Part shown: positions 1 through 7,972 of the stretch, piece after piece
Layout: each line of letters opens with the position of its first letter
Numbering within the stretch: the first letter of the stretch is position 1
NCBI RefSeq assembly: GCF_008369325.1
Contig: NZ_VOBI01000016.1
Location: 1-64,000 of the forward strand
Direction: 5' to 3'
Length of the DNA stretch: 64,000 nucleotides
From: Pseudomonas sp. ANT_H12B
GTDB lineage: Bacteria > Pseudomonadota > Gammaproteobacteria > Pseudomonadales > Pseudomonadaceae
Notes under the pieces: model-generated
What the model was told of the DNA's origin: nothing
The model's input: the letters and a program-made list of their open reading frames with translations, nothing else
Databases searched by the model: none
Program-made: the position numbers and the translations under genes

Positions 1-127
1 GCCCCATGCGTTTTCAACCAGGACACTACTGCTAAGCTTATCCACAATTGCTGGGACAAAAATCAGCAATCCGTCCTGGGTCATTTTTCAATCGGCAGGG
101 TGGGTCAGTTTTCAATCAGCGCCAACA
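1..127. mobile_element. Terminus of an IS21-like insertion sequence
   Basis: Two direct copies of a TGGGTCA-(G/T)TTTTCAATC-type motif start at 77 and 101 with a 24-bp period, followed by GCCAACA ending at 127. Multiple terminal repeats of this kind and a CA end are typical of IS21-family elements in Pseudomonas. No transposase is visible because the element runs out of the window to the left. The family assignment is from memory of such ends and was not checked against a database. Confidence 0.45.
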
Positions 128-136
128 GATCAGACG

Positions 137-502
137 TCAAATACCTAAGTCTATTTCGAGACAGGAGCCCCTCCAGGCTCGCGAAAGCTGCGCCTTCGGT
201 AGTAGCGTAATGAGCCCGTCCGCTAGGTCACTGGCGTGACGAGCGTAAAGCGTCACTGTGTTGGGAAGCGGTATCCGATCAGCAACGAATGCACCGACTC
301 GCTCTTGGGCTATTTTCAGTATATCTAGGACGTCCTGACTCACCTCATTGGTCGACAGGTGTTCAACCAATGGTCTGGGCGGAGGCGCAGCGTGACTCCA
401 CATATCTACAATCACCTGGAGCAGTCCGTCTGAACCAAGATGCTCGAGGGCCATTTCCCATAGCTGGCCTTCTTGCGCCATATCCAGGCGAGCCCTAGTC
501 AT
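137..502 (-). CDS. Hypothetical protein (121 aa)
   Basis: An unrecognised small soluble protein. It begins with an ATG at 502 and runs divergently from the exonuclease-like gene, with only 17 bp between the two start codons, so the two promoters must overlap the neighbouring coding regions. The sequence is rich in Leu and mixed charges (a central stretch predicted helical, about residues 45-75), with no signal peptide, membrane segment or cysteine-rich motif. The upstream ribosome site is weak, which lowers confidence. It belongs to the foreign segment next to the IS-like end. A spurious reading frame is possible. Confidence 0.4.
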   Translation of the reverse strand: MTRARLDMAQEGQLWEMALEHLGSDGLLQVIVDMWSHAAPPPRPLVEHLSTNEVSQDVLDILKIAQERVGAFVADRIPLPNTVTLYARHASDLADGLITLLPKAQLSRAWRGSCLEIDLGI

Positions 503-519
503 TACGGAGTTCTAACAAG

Positions 520-987
520 GTGAGGGTCTTTCTTGATTGCGAGTTTACCAAGCTCTCAGCGGCTGCGAAGCTGATATCACTCGCATTGGTGGCTGAGGAT
601 GGGCGCGAATTCTACGTGGAAATGCTCGATGCTTGGAAAGAAGAAGACTGCAGTGATTTCGTAAAGGAAATCGTGCTTCCGCAGCTGTGGGGCAGTAGCT
701 ATGTACGACCCACCATTGAGGCAAGGTCAGCGCTGCTCGAGTTCCTAGCGTCGTTTGACGAAGTTCTGGTGATTGTCACAGACGCTCCACAGTACGATTG
801 GGAGCTTTTCACCGAACTTGCATATGACAATGGTAAGTGGCCAAGGAACGTTCGGAATTACCCCACCGACGCAACCACACTAGATGCCTCAAGTGACGGG
901 GTTCCGCTTCCGCATCACGCTCTCCTTGATGCCCGTATCATCGCTAGCATGTTCACCAAAAGCAATCCAAGGAGAGGGTTACCCTGA
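520..987 (+). CDS. DEDD-type 3'-5' exonuclease-like protein
   Basis: A 155-residue protein starting at GTG 520, with ACGGAG just upstream. The N-terminus FLDCEFT has the D-x-E of exonuclease motif I. A central YDWELF carries the motif II Asp, and the C-terminal HHALLDARII matches the H-x(4)-D motif III of the DEDDh class. Length and motifs resemble the Rv2179c-like small 3'-5' exoribonucleases found on bacterial plasmids, phages and islands. The fold would trim single-stranded RNA or DNA with two metal ions; the substrate here is unknown. It stands alone on the plus strand, divergent from the gene at 137-502. Function is assigned from motifs only. Confidence 0.65.
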   Translation: MRVFLDCEFTKLSAAAKLISLALVAEDGREFYVEMLDAWKEEDCSDFVKEIVLPQLWGSSYVRPTIEARSALLEFLASFDEVLVIVTDAPQYDWELFTELAYDNGKWPRNVRNYPTDATTLDASSDGVPLPHHALLDARIIASMFTKSNPRRGLP

Positions 988-1400
988 GAAAGGGCAGTCA
1001 ATCAGTTGTCTGTATGGGGCAATCGAGTGGAACGAAATATGAAATGGAAAGCCCACACGACCGAGCAAGTCGCCGAGTTATTTGTGGGGACAACACGTAA
1101 GGTTATTTCCGCTTTCATATCCGTGCATGCAGCAGAGGCCATCGTCATTATTCGTCACGTTACTCGCTCAGCTTAATGTGCCCGGATAGGCCCATTGAGC
1201 CCAGAAATCATGGTTAATGTGTCGTATTGGGGACATTAGCCTTGCACATCATTCGGAGCGTCCGTTGCATTCGGCTTCAAGACGACAGTTAACTATCTGG
1301 GTCGTTAGGCTAGTGGCGAGCCCAGTGCAACGTAGCTACCGCAGTTCTCCACAGCAGTCCTTCCTGTGACATTTTTAGCCGGGAGCTGGTCATTGGAAAA
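988..1400. other. Gene-poor stretch with one possible 45-aa HTH-like remnant
   Basis: No well-supported gene. An ATG at 1039 opens a 45-codon frame to 1176 whose residues 7-28 (TTEQVAELFVGTTRKVISAF) look like a decayed helix-turn-helix of the excisionase/MerR type, but there is no good ribosome site and the frame stops early. The rest (1177-1400) shows no gene or strong hairpin. This may be scar DNA within the foreign element. Confidence 0.3.
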
Positions 1401-1892
1401 TCATACGGAATCAGTTTGATTGGACGTGATTGTTTTCAGATATCTGCGGACAGTCGATCTCGACAGATCCAGTCTCTCTGCAATTTCGGACACCGCTACT
1501 CCGGCACTGCGGAGGCGATCCGCTTCAGCCGCCTTTTGCGCCGCATCGGATCGGACGGGTCGACCAGGCGCCGGCTTTCCGTCTCGTGCCATAGACTCCA
1601 TTTCCTGATCAACGCTTTCTTTTTTAATTCTGTTCAGCTGTTTGGAAATGCGTTTAAGGCCCTCCCCGAACGGCTCATTAGATTGCAGGGATGTTGCCAT
1701 GAGAATCAGCGAGGCCGGCTCAACTTCCATTATCGCTGCAAGACGAATGAGCACATCAATCGTGATGTTCACCTCGCCACGCTCTATCCGGCCCCAGTAG
1801 GAACGGTCAATCGTGATCAGGTTTTCCTGCGTAAAACCCTTTCTTCTGCGCAGTGCTCGTACCACTACAGCTAGGGCTTCTGCGGCCTCCAT
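1401..1892 (-). CDS. XRE-family regulator with a second, resolvase-type HTH
   Basis: A 163-residue DNA-binding protein; ATG 1892 is preferred over longer upstream starts because the Cro/C1-type HTH begins directly after it and GGGGAAA lies just upstream. Residues about 3-60 form an XRE domain (KGFTQENL, then YWGRIERGEVNITIDVLIRLAAIM). A basic Gly/Pro-rich linker (DGKPAPGRP) leads to a second HTH at about 120-155 (AGVAVSEIAERLDLSRSTVRRYL) similar to the C-terminal domain of Hin/resolvases. Two different HTHs in one small protein suggest binding to a composite operator or bridging of two sites. Within the element it is a candidate regulator of element genes. Confidence 0.7.
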   Translation of the reverse strand: MEAAEALAVVVRALRRRKGFTQENLITIDRSYWGRIERGEVNITIDVLIRLAAIMEVEPASLILMATSLQSNEPFGEGLKRISKQLNRIKKESVDQEMESMARDGKPAPGRPVRSDAAQKAAEADRLRSAGVAVSEIAERLDLSRSTVRRYLKTITSNQTDSV

Positions 1893-2117
1893 GAAATTTC
1901 CCCAAGCAAATCGAGGATGAGGCCATATTGCGAAGCACCATAACACGGACTATCATCCTCATTATGGTGCGCCTGGCGCTTTCAGCCTAGCTTCCCTTGA
2001 TCTGATTGACGTCTCCAACCCCACACAGCTGGCGTGCGGAGAGGTTCCTACGAGGGGCGAGCGCAGACAAACGGGATTGAATTGTCAATTTCCGGGTTAT
2101 TAATTGAGGTGAACCCT

Positions 2118-2510
2118 ATGGCTAGCGTCCAAGAGCCCGATTTTATGAAAGGGCCTAGAACGCCCCTCGAGGGCCTGACGGGTACTTCCGAAGCTCGAGC
2201 TTTAGCAGTCGAACGATTTCCTAAAAAGCCTTACTGCCTAGTTCGCGACTGGACAATATTTCGCATTGAAGTCACTCGCGACGAACTCTTCAAATGCCAT
2301 GCAGCGGGCCAGCTCCCGATGATCCTGTTTGCTCACAACGTGGCCGAGGACAGCCAAGGCCGTTTCGAACGGGGCGATTGGGCTCGTTCAAGCATGTGCA
2401 CCGGTTTCCACGACGGTGTTGCATTCGAAACCAGAAACACGGTTTACGTGTTGATTGGCCCTGGTCATGAACAGCTCGCGAGCCTGAAAGACGTTTTCTC
2501 CCTCTTCTAA
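2118..2510 (+). CDS. DUF6957-like protein
   Basis: A 130-residue protein. ATG 2118 is chosen because GAGGTGA lies 6 bp upstream; the frame is open further upstream but without such a site. The middle part (RFPKKPYCLVRDW, then ILFAHNVAEDSQGRFERGDW, then VYVLIG) matches the pattern of the DUF6957 family, known from Pseudomonas accessory regions and of unknown function. There is no signal peptide or membrane segment. It is followed on the same strand by two more orphan genes at 2553 and 3090, each with its own ribosome site. The family name is from memory of the conserved blocks. Confidence 0.6.
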   Translation: MASVQEPDFMKGPRTPLEGLTGTSEARALAVERFPKKPYCLVRDWTIFRIEVTRDELFKCHAAGQLPMILFAHNVAEDSQGRFERGDWARSSMCTGFHDGVAFETRNTVYVLIGPGHEQLASLKDVFSLF

Positions 2511-2552
2511 CCTGCGCTCTATATCGGAGCCCCTTCAGGCCAAGGACACACG

Positions 2553-2999
2553 ATGTTTAGAACACACGACGCCGACATGCGGGGCCTACCGGGCATGTTC
2601 GGTGAGGGTCAGTACCAATGGCATCAGGTATCCAAAGTGCTTCGTAATCACTGGTATCACGTAACAGTTCAGGCCAAGACCAAGGGCCGAATTTCAGAGG
2701 CAGTTCTGATGGTCGACAGCGAACCTCGGCTTCAGCAACTCCTGATTTCCCAAGACGCTGAGACGATTATCACAGAGGTACAAGTAGTCACTCCCGCCCA
2801 CATGAATGGCACGGGAGCTTGGCGCATGGAGACACTGACCAAGGTGACGCTTGGCGAAGACCAACACGAGTGTGTTGTCTGCCTGCTGGAGGTCGAGACA
2901 GGCTCCAAATATCACAGCTCTCACCAACCTGGCTTCAACACTGATGTGCTGAGCAATCTTCGTCCGATCTATCACGCGAACATGATTCGTACAGCCTGA
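2553..2999 (+). CDS. Hypothetical protein (148 aa)
   Basis: An unrecognised soluble protein with a sound start: AAGGA about 10 bp before ATG 2553, and 42 bp after the previous gene. It has a mixed alpha/beta composition with alternating hydrophobic stretches, three His in the N-terminal third, and two adjacent Cys-containing strands near residue 110 (HECVVCLLEV). It has no signal peptide and no known motif. It lies between two other orphan genes on the same strand, so the three may be cotranscribed cargo of the element. Confidence 0.55.
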   Translation: MFRTHDADMRGLPGMFGEGQYQWHQVSKVLRNHWYHVTVQAKTKGRISEAVLMVDSEPRLQQLLISQDAETIITEVQVVTPAHMNGTGAWRMETLTKVTLGEDQHECVVCLLEVETGSKYHSSHQPGFNTDVLSNLRPIYHANMIRTA

Positions 3000-3089
3000 G
3001 ATTTACCAAGAATCCCGCACGATATCAGCGCAGATGTTTCCGTGCGGATTTCCTGGTAACGCTATACGGGCTGCGAAAGGAGCGCAATT

Positions 3090-3473
3090 ATGCTGAACAC
3101 TCTGGATGTGGATTTTCATGGAAAACGACATACGGATTTCGATCTCGCACGAATCCTAAAAGCAAAAGCGCAAGGCTTCGAAAAACCGATAACAGCCTAT
3201 CTCTGCGGAGTATCCATAAAGGCTCGTGCTGGATTAGGCGTCGTGTTTGGTCACAACCGTAAAGACCAATATGGACGGTTCGGCGACGGTCACCTGATCC
3301 GGACTTCTGACGTGATTAAGGCGGAGCGCGAGGGCCGTTTTTGGGTACTGACCACAGAAAATTCACGCTACGTGATCGCGACGTTTCAGCACGGTAATGG
3401 GCGTGCGAGCCTGCGAGATTTTCTACGTATTTCACAGGGTCAGAACCATTTCACGCCACGAGTGTTGCAATAG
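3090..3473 (+). CDS. Hypothetical protein (127 aa)
   Basis: An unrecognised basic protein. ATG 3090 is preceded by AAAGGAG at ideal distance, so the gene is probably real. The C-terminal half contains FGDGHLIRTSDVI, REGRFWVLTTENSRYVI and FQHGNGRASL, the look of a small beta-rich fold. It is the third gene of the plus-strand set starting at 2118 and is separated from the second by 90 bp. It converges with the HNH gene at 3586; the 112 bp between them show no strong terminator. Confidence 0.55.
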   Translation: MLNTLDVDFHGKRHTDFDLARILKAKAQGFEKPITAYLCGVSIKARAGLGVVFGHNRKDQYGRFGDGHLIRTSDVIKAEREGRFWVLTTENSRYVIATFQHGNGRASLRDFLRISQGQNHFTPRVLQ

Positions 3474-3585
3474 TGTCGTTTTCCTTGTTCGCTAGGGATG
3501 AGACGGGGATTGAGTGGGCTTGACCAGTGACTGCGTTCGATCTGACAAGCCGATAGTGCATTCTTAGAAATCAGGGCTGGCCGTG

Positions 3586-4092
3586 TCATGAGACCGCAGT
3601 CATAACCACTGACGGGGTGACTGCCCCCTCAGGAGCAGTATCGATAACAAACTCCCCCTGAGCGTATGCAATACTCAACACTATCTGTTCTTTGGGACTG
3701 ACGAACAGAACCGTTTCACGCTTACCCAACTTGATTGCTCGCTTAAGCTTGTTAACACCAAAGAGTATCTTGAATCCACGCTCCGCCAGAAAGCCTATAA
3801 CGTCTTCATCATCGCAGTTAGCGTGCTTCCTGGCGTTATCGGTTTTCGTGATCACTCTCAGATTCCAGGGTACATGCAACCCGCAAACATGCTTACCTTG
3901 AAGAGGAATGATGTGATCAACGTCATGCTTACTACCTGTCATTACTGAAAGCCGCTTGGCCTCAGTGTAGTACGCGTCAATTGCCTCATGGTCAGCCCAA
4001 GACGGAGTGGCGTTCTGCAACGCTATTCTCCGCTTCAGGGCATTCCACTTCAGAACGTCCTTGCGCCTCTGCACTCTTACCCGCAGGGGCAC
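3586..4092 (-). CDS. HNH endonuclease
   Basis: A 168-residue protein, GTG start at 4092 (the frame is open a few codons further upstream). The HNH core is clear at about residues 55-90: DVDHIIPLQGKHVCGLHVPWNL followed by ITKTDNARK, giving the His/Asp metal site, the central Asn and the last Asn/Lys. This version resembles phage-borne HNH nucleases. A roughly 75-residue C-terminal tail follows that I do not recognise (KLKRAIKLGKRETV is basic). The gene lies directly downstream of the truncated recombinase on the same strand. It may be a homing-type or defence nuclease; nothing visible decides between these. Confidence 0.75.
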   Translation of the reverse strand: MPLRVRVQRRKDVLKWNALKRRIALQNATPSWADHEAIDAYYTEAKRLSVMTGSKHDVDHIIPLQGKHVCGLHVPWNLRVITKTDNARKHANCDDEDVIGFLAERGFKILFGVNKLKRAIKLGKRETVLFVSPKEQIVLSIAYAQGEFVIDTAPEGAVTPSVVMTAVS

Positions 4093-4174
4093 GCCGTGAC
4101 CGAAAACTCAGGGTCATCAGAGCTCCGCATTCCATGCATCCATAGCCTCGCTCACAGCCGCGTACCACTGGAGA

Positions 4175-5728
4175 TCATCGAGCTGTAGGGCATTCGCGAT
4201 TTGCCTGTTGGTATTGCCGTCGACCGAAGTCGGGAGACTCTCTATGGCCTCTGTGAACAGACTGGCCGTAGCGACAGCGAATCGCCCCGTACTTGTAGAC
4301 TGGAGGCACACGTACCTGTGCCAAGCGAGTAATGTAAGGGGCAATCGTCCTAGATGTTATTTGGTAGATTACCCCCCAGCTGGCATAGGTTTTCGCGACC
4401 CCAAGCCCCCCGATTCTCAGTAAACGTGCGAAGCCGTGCTCGTACTTGCTCTCAGCATCCGCCGACCACCTGCTGATGGGCCGACAGTCGAGTTTGTTCT
4501 CGAAGATCCACCGAGCGTTTTCTAAGGTGGCCATACCTTTGACGATGTGTCCATTCACGTCCAACGGATCATAGCCGCCATGGAAGGAGACATACTTCTT
4601 CGCCAACTCGTTGGTCTGTTGCCGTTCCATGTCACAGGCTTGCTGGATCGCTGTTCTTGTAAACTTAGGATAAGGGCGATACATATCGGTCTGCCGACCG
4701 GTGTCGAATCCCTGTACATCGATAAAAGATGTAAGGCCAAAGCCTCGAATCTTGACAGTGCGCTTCAACATTGAGCGGACTGCGGACAAAACCCCATTTG
4801 CATAATTCGACGTCAGGGTGCCTGATTCCATTTGGTCGACTAGGTACTTCCTGAACCGCGTTAAGTAGTGGGCCGTGACATATTCACGAGGATCCTCACC
4901 TCCCTTGAATCCTACCTCGGTCAAATGCATAGCCATCTGCCGGAAGCCGTCACTGTAGTTTTGCTGGCCGGATGAGGATTTCGACTTCATCGACGCGGCG
5001 GCGAACATATGCAGAAGCTTGTTGAAGGGGCGACCGGAGTTTTCCGCCAGATCTCCGAACTTCGAGAGTCCGACCAACCGGAGCTCAGAGAGCGCCTTGG
5101 TAACAGAATCTTTTGGCTTTGCTTCTTGTTTTTTTTGCCCGGCTTCAGTCGCTTGCTCTTTGCCGTTTTTGTAATCAGCATTGATTACGCCAAGGTTCGT
5201 CAGGTCGAGGAGGATCTCTTGGAAGGTTTGTTCAACGATGGAGAAATTGGCGCGAGCCTGTTTCAGGTTTTTCATGCCGTCAACCTGGTAAAGGCTGGCT
5301 TTCGACGAGATGGTATTGCCGAACCTTGGGATGTTTCGCTTCTCTGTCTCACTTAGGTTTTCGTACCAGCAGAGAAGTTTGCGCCGCCACTCATTCGCGA
5401 TTGAGGGGTGGTCGGGGATCACGATCTTTTCCTCGATCATTCGCTGGATGATTGAGTCGAGGATGTCTTCCCTAGTGTTGAAGGTGTTGCCGCTCGTTTC
5501 CAACTCTTTTAAGAGATACGTGTAAGCCGGCCTCAGCTTTCCCCTTTGAGAAAGCTGCACGTTCAAGAGAGATTGGCGGCTGCTTTTGATCCTTGTGGCC
5601 CAAGTCTGAATCGCCACAGTGACTTCGGATTTCAAACGTTTAGGGCGTCTGGCTTGGTTGAGGAGCTCGGCTTCGGTGTGAGCATGAGCTGCTGCTAGCT
5701 CATCGGGCGAATGATGAGTAGTGCTCAT
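4175..5728 (-). pseudogene. Large recombinase-like protein lacking its catalytic domain
   Basis: A 517-codon frame from ATG 5728. Residues about 1-230 are a charged helical region. Residues about 280-345 look like the core-binding (SAM-like) domain of a large tyrosine recombinase (LTRFRKYLVDQMESGTL). The middle blocks MATLENARWIFENKLDC and GLGVAKTYASWGVI resemble the region just before the catalytic domain in Tn554 TnpB-like integrases. After ITRLAQV (near 4310) similarity stops and the tail is compositionally odd. None of the R, K, HxxR, H, Y catalytic residues is present. Another frame on the same strand (4344 to 4117) encodes a plausible unrelated C-terminus (NTNRQIANALQLDDLQWYAA), suggesting a deletion joined two genes out of frame. 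Confidence 0.6.
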
Positions 5729-6059
5729 TTTTGGCTTCTTTGGGCGTACAGGTGGGCACAGAGCAGCATGAGGGTTCCTCCCGGTTTGTAGCCGGAAATG
5801 AACACCATAGCGAAGCGAAGGTCAAGCAGGTTGAAGTAAAAAAGCCATGTAAATCAATGATTTAAGGGTATGCTGTTAGCATACCCTTAAGCTAAGCCGT
5901 TGTCCTGCCAGGCTTTTTCGTCGCTATGTCGTGCCCAGCTGCGTCAGAAATTGCTGGGGAGTTTTTACGGACGAAAGTAAGGGACTACGGCGAGGTCGCT
6001 GGTTTGTTCAAGTGATCCGTTCAGCGTGAAAACTGTACTGGCGGGTGTGGTCTGAGATA
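5729..6059. other. Spacer between the two recombinase genes, with a perfect palindrome
   Basis: No gene of any length is convincing here. The feature of note is the 13-bp inverted repeat at 5862-5890. The rest is moderately AT-rich and would hold the promoter and ribosome site of the minus-strand gene starting at 5728. Confidence 0.5.
5862..5890. repeat. Perfect 13-bp inverted repeat
   Basis: TTAAGGGTATGCT, a 3-base spacer (GTT), then its exact complement. No T-tract follows on either strand, so it does not look like an intrinsic terminator. Its position, 134 bp ahead of the start of the truncated recombinase and in a non-coding gap, fits a recombinase- or repressor-binding site. Confidence 0.75.
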
Positions 6060-7337
6060 TCACTTTCTATCACCGGTTTTGATTCGTTTGGTCGTCCGCT
6101 CGCGCAGTACCTGCATCTCTCCGCATTTGGTCTTGATGAGTGAGTCAGGCTTGCAGAGCTTTTGGTAGATGTCATGAGGGATCTGGGTGTAGCCCTCAGA
6201 TGTCGTGGAATGGCTGTGACCATGCCCTATCGAAAGCATTCCGAGGCGCTCGAAATAATCCTTTCCCAGATCTGGGCTTGTGAGGAGGAGATACGCCGAG
6301 CCATGACGAAATTTGTGCGCCGAGATCTTTCGCTTGGTCTTCCCAGCCTTCTGGGCCCGCTTGCTTACACGCTCAATAAGCTTTTCAACGCTCTTGGTGG
6401 TATAGGGCTTCCCATGTGAATTGAAAAACGCAGGCGTCTTACTTGGGTCTCTTATCCGCTGGCTATGTCGGTGGTAGAGCGGTGTTCTGTGATAGTTCTC
6501 GATGCGCTCCAGGGTTGTCCTACTGACGAGTGTTATCCTAGGCTTTTTTGCATTTTTTCTACCCTTGCTTCCCAAGATATGCAACGGACTGTAATCCGCA
6601 TTCACCGGGATATTACTGTCAGCGGAAACATACTGGAGCTTCTGGTACTCAAGTGCATTGCGGATGTCCTGAAGCGTGATGTGAGGCAGCTCAGACTCTC
6701 GAATGCCAGAGTCGTATATCAACTGCAGCATGCACCTTTCTCGTTCTGAGTGTGCATGCAAAATCAACTGTTCAAGCTCAAGCATGCTGCACGGTTGGAC
6801 GATTTCTTTTGTGTGTGCCTTGCCAGGGCGAATCGGCCCGTGCTCATAAGGATTATCAGTCCGGAGAGGTGGCTGATCGTTAAGGCTGATGCTCAGGTGG
6901 TTGCTGAACAAATGATTGTATGCAGCATCTCGACCCTGCACTGTCTTGGGGGCTAGGCCCGCAGCATCCAGACGACCCAAGTACACTTCGAGATTACCTA
7001 ATCCGATACTCAGTAGGAGGTCGTCTCTGACGGTGGTCTCGTACTCAGGCTTTCTCCTCTGGTCATCTAGCAGGTAAGAGATACGCCTTGCATAGGACAC
7101 AACGGTTTTGTCCGCAAGTAAGGTGTTTCTGTAGTTCCGGCAAAGGTAGGAGGACACCAAGGGCAGAAGCTGTTCATCGTTACCGATCAACGCGCACCCT
7201 GTCACTTTCACGCTTGGTTCACTGCCCTCTGGCTGAGCTAAGAACTGCTCACGGTATGGGCCGCTGGCGAGGATTGAATTGCTAAGGTCGAGCTCTCTTT
7301 CTCGTACAGCAACCACTTTCATGATCTGACGCCCCAC
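6060..7337 (-). CDS. Tyrosine recombinase / site-specific integrase
   Basis: A 425-residue frame starting at GTG 7337; an internal ATG five codons later is equally possible. The catalytic set is complete: Arg213 in YDSGIRESEL, Lys258 in LGSKGRK, His341 and Arg344 in SAHKFRHG, His374 in HGHSHSTTSEGY, and nucleophile Tyr383. The N-terminal 60-150 region (YARRISYLLDDQRR, later KTVQGRDAAYNHL) fits a core-binding domain. The enzyme would cut and rejoin DNA at the element ends through a 3'-phosphotyrosine. Its start lies about 107 bp from the break in nadE, so it is probably the integrase that put the element there. The larger recombinase downstream may have been a partner. Confidence 0.9.
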   Translation of the reverse strand: MGRQIMKVVAVRERELDLSNSILASGPYREQFLAQPEGSEPSVKVTGCALIGNDEQLLPLVSSYLCRNYRNTLLADKTVVSYARRISYLLDDQRRKPEYETTVRDDLLLSIGLGNLEVYLGRLDAAGLAPKTVQGRDAAYNHLFSNHLSISLNDQPPLRTDNPYEHGPIRPGKAHTKEIVQPCSMLELEQLILHAHSERERCMLQLIYDSGIRESELPHITLQDIRNALEYQKLQYVSADSNIPVNADYSPLHILGSKGRKNAKKPRITLVSRTTLERIENYHRTPLYHRHSQRIRDPSKTPAFFNSHGKPYTTKSVEKLIERVSKRAQKAGKTKRKISAHKFRHGSAYLLLTSPDLGKDYFERLGMLSIGHGHSHSTTSEGYTQIPHDIYQKLCKPDSLIKTKCGEMQVLRERTTKRIKTGDRK

Positions 7338-7411
7338 TCATCAACTCAGGATGTTTGGTGTGGAGTATGACTCACGGATCAGATTCTGGATGGACTTGAG
7401 GCGAGTGCGCT

Positions 7412-7450
7412 AGTGATTGTGCACTTCAGTGTAGGGGGGTAGAAATCACT
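7412..7450. other. Element/nadE junction with inverted heptamers (putative att site)
   Basis: nadE-like sequence reads leftward until about 7445 and then breaks off. AGTGATT at 7412-7418 on the element side is the exact complement of AATCACT at 7444-7450, which straddles the break. Inverted core-type arms around a crossover are what tyrosine recombinases bind, but the 25-bp spacing is larger than usual, and the exact crossover needs the other end of the element. Confidence 0.45.
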
Positions 7451-7968
7451 GCTTCCGCCGCGTGGTCGGTGCCGATCACCAGGCCATGAGCCGCGCCGGC
7501 GATGGTGTACTGAGCGACCATGCGCATGCGCGCCTTGGTGTTGCCGAGCACGAAATCCACCGAGACCGCGTGCTTGCCTTCGAAGGCCGCGACTTCACTG
7601 GCCAGGGACTTGACCGCCGGGCCGATGTTCACCGTGTGGCGCTCGTCCGGGGCGATGAAATCCACTGAAGCCTGGGCGTCGTGTTCATCGAACTGGGTTT
7701 CGTATGGAAGGCGGACGGCGATGAACTTGTAGCTATCGTCACCGGCGCGTGTGCGCAGTTCGCGCATGGCGCGCTGGGCCAGCAGTCCGGCGGCCAGGGA
7801 ATCGACGCCGCCGCTGATACCCAACACCAGCGTCTTGAGCCCGGAGTTGACCAGGCAATCCTGAATAAAGGTAATCCGCCGGACGACTTCAGCCTCGAGG
7901 GCTTCCTGGTTGGCAAACGGCGGTTGAACCTTGAGCTGCTCAGCAATCTCACGCTGTACGACTTGCAT
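7426..7968 (-). pseudogene. nadE: NH3-dependent NAD+ synthetase, truncated by insertion
   Basis: NadE makes NAD+ from deamido-NAD+, ATP and ammonia, the last step of NAD synthesis. The start is ATG 7968 (MQVVQREIAEQL), 4 bp after the pncB stop, the normal pncB-nadE arrangement. The ATP pyrophosphatase loop SGGVDS is present, then the conserved run up to GLVIGTDHAAEAV. Normally about 95 more residues follow, beginning with a GFFTKFGDG-type block; here the frame ends with ISTPLH from foreign DNA. The product is about 180 residues against about 275 expected and lacks the C-terminal part of the substrate site, so it should be inactive. The gene is usually essential, so another copy or a bypass is likely elsewhere. 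Confidence 0.9.
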
Positions 7969-7972
7969 GAAT

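Larger units (their letters stand above)
1..7444. mobile_element. Integrated recombinase-bearing element (right part), inserted in nadE
   Basis: The stretch left of the nadE break differs from the rest of the window. It has mostly unrecognised genes, lower GC in places, no REP repeats, an IS-like end at position 1-127, an HNH nuclease, one truncated and one intact-looking tyrosine recombinase. The intact recombinase gene lies about 110 bp from the break in nadE, the usual place for an integrase gene next to its attachment site. Two tandem recombinases of unequal size recall Tn554-type (TnpA/TnpB) or multi-recombinase elements; that comparison is inference. The left end is outside the window, so size and full cargo are unknown. 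Confidence 0.75.

Noticed and set aside
137..987. Toxin-antitoxin pair (137-502 with 520-987)
   Set aside because: The genes are divergent rather than in one operon, and neither resembles a known toxin or antitoxin.
7426..7968. nadE shortened by a simple frameshift
   Set aside because: Sequence after 7445 does not resemble the missing nadE part in any frame; it is foreign DNA leading into a recombinase gene.
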